Below are positions 8,421 to 14,283 of a stretch of 14,283 nucleotides of DNA, piece by piece (within the stretch, counting starts at the first letter, position 1; every line of letters begins with the position of its first letter). The stretch covers positions 1 through 14,283 of the forward strand of contig JAUWLY010000034.1 in assembly GCA_030613445.1 (NCBI GenBank), in the 5' to 3' direction. Position numbers and translations under genes: made by a program. The notes under the pieces were generated by a model, which made no database searches, had not been told where the DNA came from, and saw only the letters and a list, made by a program, of their open reading frames with translations. The DNA comes from Candidatus Stahliibacteriota bacterium. GTDB taxonomy: Bacteria > Hydrothermota > Tepidihabitantia > SM23-42.

Positions 8421-8460
8421 GGGGTGTGATGCATAATTTAACAAATGTGCATCACACCCC
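8421..8460 (+). terminator. Perfect 13-bp hairpin without U-tract after the receptor operon
   Basis: GGGGTGTGATGCA at 8421-8433 pairs exactly with TGCATCACACCCC at 8448-8460 around a 14-nt loop. It begins 7 nt after the stop of the PorV-like gene. The bases that follow (CAAAGTACTG) contain no run of T, so it is not a canonical rho-independent terminator. It could cause partial termination, protect the upstream mRNA from 3' exonucleases, or mark an RNA processing site. No clear promoter was found between it and the next gene, so some readthrough is likely. Confidence 0.6.
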
Positions 8461-8478
8461 CAAAGTACTGTGGAACAA

Positions 8479-8489
8479 AAGGAGGTGAT
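8479..8489 (+). promoter_or_regulatory. Orphan full-length Shine-Dalgarno sequence in the second leader
   Basis: AAGGAGGTGAT repeats the 11 bases found at 184-194 in the first leader and is complementary to the typical 16S rRNA tail. No start codon stands at a working distance downstream. The real ribosome binding site of the next gene, AAGGAGG, lies at 8528-8534. The element may be a ribosome standby or regulatory site, or a chance purine-rich match. Confidence 0.35.
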
Positions 8490-8504
8490 TAAGGAAAAAA
8501 AACT

Positions 8505-8543
8505 ATGCATAAGATTATTATACAAAGAAGGAGGAAACAATGA
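8505..8543 (+). CDS. Possible 12-residue leader peptide coupled to the next gene
   Basis: ATG at 8505 opens MHKIIIQRRRKQ and ends with TGA at 8541-8543, which overlaps the ATG of the downstream gene (ATGA). AAGGA at 8491-8495 is 9 nt before the start. The frame also reads through the strong ribosome binding site of the next gene, so its translation would unfold that site or couple to it. The peptide is very basic (three Arg, two Lys and a His). Such short frames occur by chance, so only the spacing and the overlap support it. Confidence 0.25.
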   Translation: MHKIIIQRRRKQ

Positions 8544-10246
8544 AAAGGTGTGGTCTTATTTTAATGTTGGCAGTATTCTGCTTTGCCAACTTTCCACCCA
8601 CTATTGATTACATCGATGGTGAAATTACTGGCAAACCATCTTCACCCCCGGTTTGGGATAGGGTATTGATTGACGCAGCAGGTGACATCAGGGCAATCAT
8701 GTGGTCAGCAGGAAAGAGCATCGCAGTGAGTGCTAATGGTGATGCCATTGCTGTTATCTATGGTGCTGCGTCTGCAAATCCTGATAATCCGATGGCAATA
8801 AAAGTTGCCTATTCACTTGATGATGGTGCAACCTGGACAACGTATGGTCCTTTTTCAGGAGAATTAAGGAGAATCTATCCTGGAATCGCAGGGATGCCAA
8901 CTTTTGACACTGGCTACGGTGAACTGTACTTTACATGGCAGGAGAGTCAACTGGGTTATACTACAGGCGATCAGAAAGTAATGATCGAAGAAGGTAATCC
9001 TGCTGCCTCTTCATTTTCAGTACCCCAGTCATTACCTAATGCGGATGTTCTCTTTCCGTGGCTGCTTTCCATAGATGTTAATCCTGACGATTACCTGCAT
9101 GTTATTACCACTGCCTGGAGCTATTTATTGGATGGTAATCAGAATCTTTACTGCTGGGTATCAGAGGATGGTGGGTATACCTGGTCAGATTCGATCAACC
9201 TGATAGGCGCTGCTATTACAGATGCTGGCAATAGTGGTCCAGTATCTTTTGGTACAGGCGATTACGTGCTCTTCACATATCTAGATAACTATGATATTGG
9301 TGGAGGCGTTATCATACCATATCCATATTTCATTGAGTCGACTGATGGTGGTTATACCTGGAGTGCACCAGAAGCCCTGCCAGTACCATATGCACAGGCA
9401 ACTTCTCAGTACTGGTGGCATGAGCAGGATGATATGGTCATTAATGGTGAGCCTTGGATAATAAAGACAGATCTGGATGCAACTTGCGATTCTATGTGGG
9501 TGTTCCACGCCACAGGTAGTCCTGGTTCCTGGACCTGGGAAGTCTATAATGCAAGAGCACTGGGTTCATGTGATGTATGGGTTCATTCTGATACACTCAA
9601 AATCTGTGAAGTGAGTCAGTATCCTTCAATATCATATGATGATGTCAGCGGAATGGTCCTGGTGAGCTACAAAGCCAATTTCTACGTAGGTGATACCTTG
9701 ACGTGGGCTACTCACAATGGCGCACATGTTGGGGGTATCTATTCATTTGATAATGGTGCATCCTGGAAAATTGCTGCTCCGTTTTCCACTGCCCAAACCG
9801 GTGAAATCCCCTGGGGTGACTGGAGTGCAACTGAAACTGCTCACATGCTTGAGAACGACGGTGGTGAGGTCTATGCACATATTGTCTGGATAAACGGAGT
9901 CGACTTGAATATTTATTATGAAGGCGGTCATACTACTGGTCATATTGAACCATTCTTGGGTATTGCAGAAATGGGTAGTAATAGTATTTCCAGTTACAAT
10001 TTCAGCGTAGCGCCCACAGTTGCTTCTCATTACTGCACTGCTGCATTTACTATGCCGACATCTGGTAATGTTGCGCTCAAACTGTTTGACGCAACTGGTA
10101 GGTTAGTCCGAACTGCATTTAATGGTCAACTTGACAAAGGTGCTCAGAGGATTGACATCAATACCTCAGGGCTTACTAATGGTGCATACTTCCTTATTCT
10201 GGAAACGACTACTGGTAACAGCGCAAGGAAATTCATAAAACTATAA
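8540..10246 (+). CDS. Secreted Asp-box (BNR) beta-propeller protein with T9SS-type C-terminal domain
   Basis: The protein has 568 residues with a signal peptide of about 16-17 (MKRCGLILMLAVFCFA). Four Asp-box motifs of the S-x-D-x-G-x-[TS]-W type are seen: SLDDGATW from residue 92, SEDGGYTW from 208, STDGGYTW from 267 and SFDNGASW from 402. This marks a sialidase-type beta-propeller over about residues 40-460. The N-terminal RIP motif and a clear catalytic Arg/Glu/Tyr set of true sialidases were not found, so an enzymatic role is not claimed; a binding or scaffold propeller is as likely. Residues about 475-568 form a T9SS-like sorting domain (LKLFDATGRLVRTAFNG, then NGAYFLILETT and a final KFIKL), although the usual PNP is replaced by VAPTVAS. 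The start has AAGGAGG 5 nt upstream. The gene follows the hairpin at 8421-8460 and ends in its own terminator. Confidence 0.75.
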   Translation: MKRCGLILMLAVFCFANFPPTIDYIDGEITGKPSSPPVWDRVLIDAAGDIRAIMWSAGKSIAVSANGDAIAVIYGAASANPDNPMAIKVAYSLDDGATWTTYGPFSGELRRIYPGIAGMPTFDTGYGELYFTWQESQLGYTTGDQKVMIEEGNPAASSFSVPQSLPNADVLFPWLLSIDVNPDDYLHVITTAWSYLLDGNQNLYCWVSEDGGYTWSDSINLIGAAITDAGNSGPVSFGTGDYVLFTYLDNYDIGGGVIIPYPYFIESTDGGYTWSAPEALPVPYAQATSQYWWHEQDDMVINGEPWIIKTDLDATCDSMWVFHATGSPGSWTWEVYNARALGSCDVWVHSDTLKICEVSQYPSISYDDVSGMVLVSYKANFYVGDTLTWATHNGAHVGGIYSFDNGASWKIAAPFSTAQTGEIPWGDWSATETAHMLENDGGEVYAHIVWINGVDLNIYYEGGHTTGHIEPFLGIAEMGSNSISSYNFSVAPTVASHYCTAAFTMPTSGNVALKLFDATGRLVRTAFNGQLDKGAQRIDINTSGLTNGAYFLILETTTGNSARKFIKL

Positions 10247-10269
10247 ACTCGGATAGTTGAATATGTTGA

Positions 10270-10310
10270 GATTTAGGGGAGGGGGTAATGCCCCTTCCCT
10301 AAATCTTTTC
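10270..10310 (+). terminator. Rho-independent terminator after the Asp-box protein gene
   Basis: GATTTAGGG at 10270-10278 pairs with CCCTAAATC at 10297-10305. The stem continues inward through one G-U and one A-U pair to GGGG/CCCC, about 15 bp in all, with a 6-nt loop. TTTT and further T-rich sequence follow. It starts 23 nt after the stop codon. Confidence 0.85.
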
Positions 10311-10373
10311 TATGTTATAAAAAATATGTTACATGTGTATGTCAAAGAAATTCAGTAGAAATCGGAGGTTAAA

Positions 10374-13022
10374 ATGAGAACGTTTATCGTTCTGATTACA
10401 ATGATGAGTGTTTGTATGGCATCAGAATTGATTCCATTCGAAAATGTAAAGAATATGGTTGATAATTTTGTGGCACAACGATTTGATGCCTATTATTTTG
10501 ACGAAGCATTGACTTATTATGGATTTAATGAGATGCCCCATGCCTATGCAATGATTTATAAAAATTATCAAGGAGAACCATTGACTGTTATTGCAGGTGC
10601 TCAATGGACCTGCACACCCATTTCTGAATTTTCAAAGAACTTGCCCCAGTACTACAGCACATTAGAAAAAGCAAGGGCAAAAGCAAGAGAGCTGTGTAGT
10701 AATGAACCTCATTTTGAGAAAATTTACTATTTTGGTCATGGAGACGAATACTTTTCATTTAAATGTGGGGATCAGGAAATTCTTGTGAATACCTATTCAA
10801 TGGCTCATTATGAAAAAGACCGTTTACTTGTTCAGCCGCAGAGAGATGCTGGTCTTGAAACAATGTTGAGAGAAAAATGGCATAAATATCTTTCTTGTAA
10901 TGATTTTGGGTCACGGTACACTGGATATGTTGATTCAGTCCCTTATTGTTTTTGGAGTTATGGTTGTTCACCAACCGCCTCTGCCATGGTTTTGTGGTAT
11001 TGGGACAGCAGGGGTTATGGAAAGCTTGTTGATTACTTTTTTGACCGCTGGGACAATGTTACACAGGGGAACGAGTATAATCTGCCAAATGTACAAAGAG
11101 AATTAGCTGTAGGGATGAATACTGATTCAATGTATCAAGGCGGAACATATGCCTACAATTTTGTACCAGGTCATCTCTATGCTGCCAATACTGTTAATGG
11201 TTACTCATTTTCATCCTCATTATCTCCTACAGGTGGCTCCTGGAATAATTGGGTCTTTGATAGTATTAAAACCGAGATCGATAATGGAAGGCCTATCAAC
11301 TGGTCAATTTGGAATTACTGGGAACAGAATCAATTCATTAATCACTCTACCTGTGGTGTTGGTTATGACATAATTCTACCTGATACCTTTGTTATTGTTC
11401 ACACTACCTGGGGTACGGGCGAGTGGTCCTGGACATTATGGACGTATCATAACGGTGTCTATTCAACATGTGTTGTCTGTAATATTATTCCTGGTGGTTC
11501 TAATCCGAATAACATTGACCTTACTTGGCCTACTGTGTTGAATACCTGGATGTTCAGGGGATTAAAATATGAATTCACCTGGACGAGTGAAGGTTCATCA
11601 ATAGACCATCTTAAGATGTGGACTGCACCAGGTGGTTCTGTACCACAATCATATGATTCTACTTATTGGACAGTTCTTGAAAATTCATATCCTAATTCAG
11701 GCAGCTATATGTACAACGTTCCTGATGAATCGCTGTATCACCGGGTAAATATTTGTGCAGTCAATGCTTCTAATGTGCGCCTTGCTGCGGATGGCAGTTA
11801 TGCTTCCTTTTCAACCAAGCCTGTTGTTGCTTCAAATGTTGACCTGTTTGGTCATAACCTGCTGTCAGGTAATGCCCAGGATGTGGTTGTAGTCAATGAC
11901 TATGCCTATTTAGCGCTGGGTGAATATGGAATAGGTGTTGTGGATATTAGCGATTCAAGTCTGCCAACAGTTGTAAATATAGTAGACATTGGAGGGTCGC
12001 CAAGGTCGCTTTTTTATGATGGCCAATATCTATATTGTACTACCTTTAGTGATTCTGGATTTAATGTCATGAGCCTTACTGATCCAGTAAATCCATCAGT
12101 GATCGGCTCGACGATTTTAGCCAATCAGACATTTGGCATTCATGTTGATGGTGATATTGCATATGTGGCGGCGAGAATCAGTGGTCTAAGAATTGTTTCA
12201 GTAGCCACACCATCATCACCGAATGAGATTGGTAGTTATGACACTCCAGGTCAGGCTTATGATGTCTGTATTATACACGACACAATTGCTGTTGTTGCTG
12301 ATGGAACAAAGGATTTGATTTTCTTAGATGTTAGTGATTCAGCAGCGCCCGAATCGATTCTTGTATTCAGCTGCCCAGGTATACCAAAGGGTGTATGGTA
12401 TGATGGCTATCTGTTTGTTGGCGATGGCTCAGCAGGTGTAGGTATTATGGATGTTTCTAATCCTGCACAACCAGAGTCTCTTGCCTGGTTTAATACAAGC
12501 GGTCAATCATATAGTGGTGTGCGTAGCAATAATCTACTCTATGTTGCTGATGGACCAAGCGGCTTAAGAATATTAGATATATCCAATCCTAACAGCCCGG
12601 CTGAAATTGGTTATCTCGATTCCTATGGCAATGCGAATGCAATTGCGTTAATAACTTCTAGCAAGTATGTGCTGGCTGATGGAGATGATGGGATTTACCA
12701 CATGGGATCAACAGTTGGTATTGAAGAATATGATTCAAAAAGTGCTATGAATACATTCTTTACGCTCTTTCCTAATCCCTTTAAGGACAATACGAGTATT
12801 CAATTTTCCAGTAGAATATGTGCGAGAGTTCAAATTGTAGTATATAATGTTTTAGGAGCTCGCGTTAAAGAAATTACCGATCAAATATACAATCCAGGCA
12901 CTTATGAATTTTCATGGGATGCTACTGATGATCTGGGTCGATCTGTTTCACCTGGAGTATATTTCATGGAAGTACAAAAAGAGAATACAAAACAGACGCG
13001 GAAAGTGGTTTTTGTGCACTGA
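10374..13022 (+). CDS. Secreted C39-like protease / LVIVD beta-propeller fusion with T9SS-type C-terminal domain
   Basis: The protein has 882 residues with a signal peptide ending near CMA (residue 17). Residues about 20-185 look like a propeptide-type region. Residues about 190-375 resemble the Peptidase_C39_2 papain-like fold: the nucleophile is probably Cys198 in YGCSPTASAMVLWYW and the base His324 in NHSTCGVGYD, followed by HTTWGTG. The third catalytic position, normally Asp or Asn, appears to be Thr, so activity is uncertain. About 380-490 is an Ig-like, beta-rich domain. About 496-780 holds six full LVIVD repeats and a partial seventh (for example GLRILDISNPNSPAEIGY), expected to fold as a seven-bladed propeller. 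About 790-882 is a T9SS-like sorting domain (FPNPFKDNTSIQF, then SPGVYFMEVQ and a final KVVFVH). CGGAGG lies 6 nt before the start. The gene has its own terminator and is probably expressed alone. The protein is likely displayed at or released from the cell surface. Confidence 0.75.
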   Translation: MRTFIVLITMMSVCMASELIPFENVKNMVDNFVAQRFDAYYFDEALTYYGFNEMPHAYAMIYKNYQGEPLTVIAGAQWTCTPISEFSKNLPQYYSTLEKARAKARELCSNEPHFEKIYYFGHGDEYFSFKCGDQEILVNTYSMAHYEKDRLLVQPQRDAGLETMLREKWHKYLSCNDFGSRYTGYVDSVPYCFWSYGCSPTASAMVLWYWDSRGYGKLVDYFFDRWDNVTQGNEYNLPNVQRELAVGMNTDSMYQGGTYAYNFVPGHLYAANTVNGYSFSSSLSPTGGSWNNWVFDSIKTEIDNGRPINWSIWNYWEQNQFINHSTCGVGYDIILPDTFVIVHTTWGTGEWSWTLWTYHNGVYSTCVVCNIIPGGSNPNNIDLTWPTVLNTWMFRGLKYEFTWTSEGSSIDHLKMWTAPGGSVPQSYDSTYWTVLENSYPNSGSYMYNVPDESLYHRVNICAVNASNVRLAADGSYASFSTKPVVASNVDLFGHNLLSGNAQDVVVVNDYAYLALGEYGIGVVDISDSSLPTVVNIVDIGGSPRSLFYDGQYLYCTTFSDSGFNVMSLTDPVNPSVIGSTILANQTFGIHVDGDIAYVAARISGLRIVSVATPSSPNEIGSYDTPGQAYDVCIIHDTIAVVADGTKDLIFLDVSDSAAPESILVFSCPGIPKGVWYDGYLFVGDGSAGVGIMDVSNPAQPESLAWFNTSGQSYSGVRSNNLLYVADGPSGLRILDISNPNSPAEIGYLDSYGNANAIALITSSKYVLADGDDGIYHMGSTVGIEEYDSKSAMNTFFTLFPNPFKDNTSIQFSSRICARVQIVVYNVLGARVKEITDQIYNPGTYEFSWDATDDLGRSVSPGVYFMEVQKENTKQTRKVVFVH

Positions 13023-13038
13023 TGCTAAAGTTTATTAA

Positions 13039-13066
13039 AAAGGGCGGGCTTGTCCCGCCCTTTGTC
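13039..13066 (+). terminator. Rho-independent terminator after the C39/LVIVD gene
   Basis: AAAGGGCGGG at 13039-13048 pairs perfectly with CCCGCCCTTT at 13054-13063 around a 5-nt loop (CTTGT). The following TTTGTCAATTT is T-rich. It lies 16 nt after the stop codon. Confidence 0.85.
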
Positions 13067-13073
13067 AATTTAA

Positions 13074-13122
13074 AAGTTAAAAGGCAAAAGTTAAATTGAG
13101 GGTTGATAAGTTAAAAGTTAAA
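13074..13122 (+). repeat. Four direct copies of AAGTTAAA
   Basis: AAGTTAAA occurs at 13074-13081, 13088-13095, 13108-13115 and 13115-13122, within a low-complexity A/G/T tract just past the terminator. Spacing is irregular, so this is not a CRISPR array. The reverse complement of the same word occurs twice near the end of the minus-strand gene (13722-13729 and 13743-13750). Confidence 0.6.
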
Positions 13123-13132
13123 AGTAAAATGA

Positions 13133-13177
13133 GACTTAGATTTATGGAGCTCACCAATAGGTGAGCGCTCATAAGTC
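13133..13177. repeat. Imperfect hairpin
   Basis: GCTCACC at 13149-13155 pairs with GGTGAGC at 13160-13166 around AATA. After a small internal loop, TTATG at 13142-13146 pairs with CATAA at 13070-13074 of the same thousand (13170-13174), and GACT at 13133 pairs with AGTC ending at 13177 across a bulge. No T-tract follows on either side, so a terminator role is not supported. Confidence 0.5.
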
Positions 13178-13184
13178 TGTAGTC

Positions 13185-13312
13185 GAATTTGACCCCCACA
13201 CCAATTAGATGAATATTATGGGTAATGCATCAATGTTTTATGTTTATTTATTAAAAAACCAAAAATCATATTATGGATAGCTTATTACAATAATTGGTGT
13301 GGGGGTTAATTC
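13185..13312. repeat. 128-bp element with terminal inverted repeats (MITE-like)
   Basis: The ends are inverted copies. The left arm, 13185-13207, and the right arm, 13291-13312, share CCCCCACACCAATTA exactly, and the outer GAATTTGA/TTAATTC part matches with one base inserted. The 83-bp interior is A/T-rich, has no useful reading frame and contains ATATTATGG twice (13213-13221 and 13268-13276). AATT flanks the GC-rich core on both sides and could be a target-site duplication or simply part of the arm. No transposase is nearby, so mobility is inferred from shape alone. A large stem-loop with a long loop is the alternative reading. Confidence 0.5.
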
Positions 13313-13313
13313 A

Positions 13314-13353
13314 CGCATATCATTTACGTTCACTTCATTTCGTAAATGATGCG
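13314..13353. repeat. Inverted repeat next to the MITE-like element
   Basis: CGCATATCATTTACG at 13314-13328 pairs with CGTAAATGATGCG at 13341-13353, with a two-base bulge (AT) in the left arm and a 12-nt loop. It begins only one base after the 128-bp element ends. Its role is unknown. Confidence 0.5.
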
Positions 13354-13470
13354 TTCATTAAAGTAAAATTGAAAATAACTGCGTTATGCTTAGATGCAAA
13401 CGAATGTATTTGAGTATAGGAATTTCAATAATTTCTACATCTTCCTGAGGCAGATAGGCAAAATGCCCAA
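13354..13470. other. Intergenic stretch without recognisable content
   Basis: This is the least structured part of the roughly 690-bp intergenic region between the convergent genes. Apart from a tiny GGCA/TGCC hairpin at 13458-13468 I see no gene, promoter or repeat. The longer reading frame at 13614-13802 runs across palindromes and into the opposite gene, and I do not regard it as coding. Confidence 0.5.
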
Positions 13471-13535
13471 ACCCCGTTAGATGCTCTTGTCCCGTTAGTT
13501 AACTGTTATCTAATGGGATGCTATCTAAACGGGGT
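13471..13535. repeat. Nested hairpin with CCCGTTAG/CTAAnGGG arms
   Basis: The outer arms are ACCCCGTTAGAT (13471-13482) and ATCTAAACGGGGT (13523-13535), with one bulged A. The inner arms are TCCCGTTAG (13490-13498) and CTAATGGGA (13510-13518), with one G-T mismatch that is a wobble pair in RNA, around an 11-nt loop. The word CCCGTTAG is thus present twice directly and twice, in variant form, inverted. The compact, codon-free design suggests a dispersed intergenic repeat. Confidence 0.5.
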
Positions 13536-13577
13536 AAACACCTGAAGAAAAAAAACCAGATAAAAAATAATCTGTAG

Positions 13578-13626
13578 TGCAGAGTTTCCGCCTGGGGCGG
13601 ATCTGCCTATGGCATGATACTCTGCA
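13578..13626. repeat. Three-way-junction inverted repeat
   Basis: The outer stem is TGCAGAGT (13578-13585) with ACTCTGCA (13619-13626), eight perfect pairs. Inside it lie two hairpins: TCCGCC/GGCGGA (13587-13601, loop TGG) and TGCC/GGCA (13604-13614, loop TAT). The fold is possible on either strand. On the minus strand it is followed by a T-rich tract (13546-13570 reversed), which would suit a terminator or a small RNA 3' end. It could equally be a dispersed DNA repeat. Confidence 0.5.
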
Positions 13627-13650
13627 AACAACGTGTTGTCGTCGAGGTTA

Positions 13651-13666
13651 GTCGAGCAAGCTCGAC
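13651..13666. repeat. GTCGAGC/GCTCGAC palindrome
   Basis: GTCGAGC at 13651-13657 and GCTCGAC at 13660-13666 form a nearly complete palindrome around AA, flanked by related GTCGAGG (13641-13647) and CCACTAC sequence. It is G/C-rich compared with its surroundings and has no gene. Nothing further can be assigned. Confidence 0.45.
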
Positions 13667-13702
13667 CACTACGGTTGTGGATCCGAGGAGATTTTTCCTT
13701 TT

Positions 13703-13723
13703 AAATTCTTTCTTTAAGAATTT
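13703..13723 (-). terminator. Weak A/T hairpin downstream of the minus-strand membrane protein gene
   Basis: AAATTCTT (13703-13710) pairs with AAGAATTT (13716-13723) around TCTTT, 26 nt past the minus-strand stop. The stem is entirely A/T-rich except for one G-C pair. In the minus-strand direction it is followed by AAAAGGAAAAATC, with no T run, so a terminator role is only tentative. Confidence 0.25.
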
Positions 13724-13748
13724 TAACTTTTTAATTTTAAAATTTAAC

Positions 13749-14283
13749 TTATTTAATGATCCCCAACCAATCACCGAGCAAAAACTGGAATTTTCCGATT
13801 AACAAACTCACACGAGCCATGACTGTATAACCAAATGCTGCACCAAAGCCGATCATCACAAAAACAATACCGATCCGAGAGGTCACGCCTAATACGCCCT
13901 TGTGTTCTTTGGAGAAGTAAAAATATGAAAGTGTACATAATACTCCGATAAACACAATAACTGACCAGAGAATGCCCCACGATCCGGCATTCCATGCTGC
14001 GAAATTCGCTGGAGTTAAAATTGTTCCTTGAACCTGCCTGATAATACTCGCTTGGATTATAGCAGGGATATAAGCGCCCGTATAGTATCCAATAGTAATG
14101 CCAATGGGTATACGCACAAGCCAGGATATCTTGGGAATAAAACGAGTAAAGTAGAGTATTCCGATGATGAAAGAAATTATGAGTATCAGCCGTCCTGCAA
14201 ACAGAGGTTTGAATAGTACAGGGACAAGTATATTATGCCAGTAGAACGTGACAAGATAGCCGTTCGCTACTCCTATAAATACG
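13749..14283 (-). CDS. Multi-pass integral membrane protein of unknown function (partial, 5' end outside window)
   Basis: The frame is open from the right window edge to TAA at 13751-13749 and gives 177 residues; the start codon is not in the window. A GTG at 14117 is merely an internal Val in LVRIPIG, because the frame upstream continues with convincing hydrophobic sequence. About five membrane segments are visible, including RLILIISFIIGILYF, GILWSVIVFIGVLCTLSYFY and RIGIVFVMIGFGAAFGYTVM. The C-terminal motif VMARVSLLIGKFQFLLGDWL with GIIK at the end looks conserved, because it resembles the tail of a recurring hypothetical membrane protein family, but I cannot name a function. It is transcribed towards the C39/LVIVD gene and is unlikely to be part of the same system. 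Confidence 0.7.
   Translation of the reverse strand, partial: VFIGVANGYLVTFYWHNILVPVLFKPLFAGRLILIISFIIGILYFTRFIPKISWLVRIPIGITIGYYTGAYIPAIIQASIIRQVQGTILTPANFAAWNAGSWGILWSVIVFIGVLCTLSYFYFSKEHKGVLGVTSRIGIVFVMIGFGAAFGYTVMARVSLLIGKFQFLLGDWLGIIK

Noticed and set aside
10311..10373. Promoter for the C39/LVIVD gene
   Set aside because: TATAAA-like sequence is present just after the terminator, but no matching -35 box was found, so no specific promoter can be supported.
13074..13122. CRISPR array
   Set aside because: The repeat is only 8 bases, spacing is 14, 20 and 7, and no cas gene is present.
13578..13626. tRNA gene
   Set aside because: The fold is clover-like, but it is only 49 nt, with no anticodon arm, no TTCGA-type T-loop and no acceptor length.
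13614..13802. 62-residue plus-strand reading frame
   Set aside because: It runs through palindromic repeats and A/T-rich spacer into the antisense of the membrane protein gene, with no ribosome binding site and no protein-like pattern.

Overview
The window looks like chromosomal DNA from a Gram-negative-type (diderm) bacterium of moderate to low GC. The best guess is a candidate lineage in or near the FCB group (WOR-3/Stahlbacteria, Cloacimonadota, Ignavibacteria or similar). The reasons are the combination of a TonB-dependent receptor with an N-terminal carboxypeptidase-regulatory domain, a PorV/PorQ-like barrel, and three secreted proteins with type IX secretion (T9SS)-like C-terminal domains, all preceded by strong AGGAGG ribosome binding sites. 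The phylum is an inference from gene content; no rRNA or marker gene is present.

Layout. (1) 2-121: the last 39 codons of an energy-transducing TonB protein, cut by the window edge. (2) 143-170: a near-perfect sigma70-type promoter (TTGACA, 16 bp, TATAAT) followed by a leader of about 145 nt. (3) 320-8413: a tight four-gene operon on the plus strand: lipoprotein, TonB-dependent receptor, 1041-residue secreted protein with a T9SS-like C-terminal domain, and PorV-family barrel. The first pair overlaps by ATGA and the other gaps are 16 and 9 nt. (4) 8421-8460: a perfect 13-bp hairpin without a U-tract, then a second leader. (5) 8540-10246: a secreted Asp-box (BNR) beta-propeller protein with a T9SS-like C-terminus, followed by a rho-independent terminator. 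(6) 10374-13022: a secreted multidomain protein (C39-like papain fold, Ig-like domain, LVIVD beta-propeller, T9SS-like C-terminus), followed by a terminator. (7) 13064-13748: an intergenic region of about 690 bp packed with short direct repeats and inverted repeats, including a 128-bp element with terminal inverted repeats, a nested hairpin and a three-way-junction fold. (8) 13749-14283: the C-terminal part of a multi-pass membrane protein on the minus strand, convergent with the rest.

How the genes fit together. The block is about the cell envelope and surface. TonB powers the receptor, the lipoprotein is probably its membrane-anchored partner, and the large secreted protein and PorV-like barrel are co-transcribed with it. 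PorV is the known T9SS outer-membrane shuttle component, so the operon may couple a substrate-uptake or surface-display receptor to secretion of its own surface protein. The two downstream genes encode further probable T9SS clients. The ligand or substrate cannot be read from the sequence. No mobile-element transposase, CRISPR array, tRNA or rRNA gene is present.
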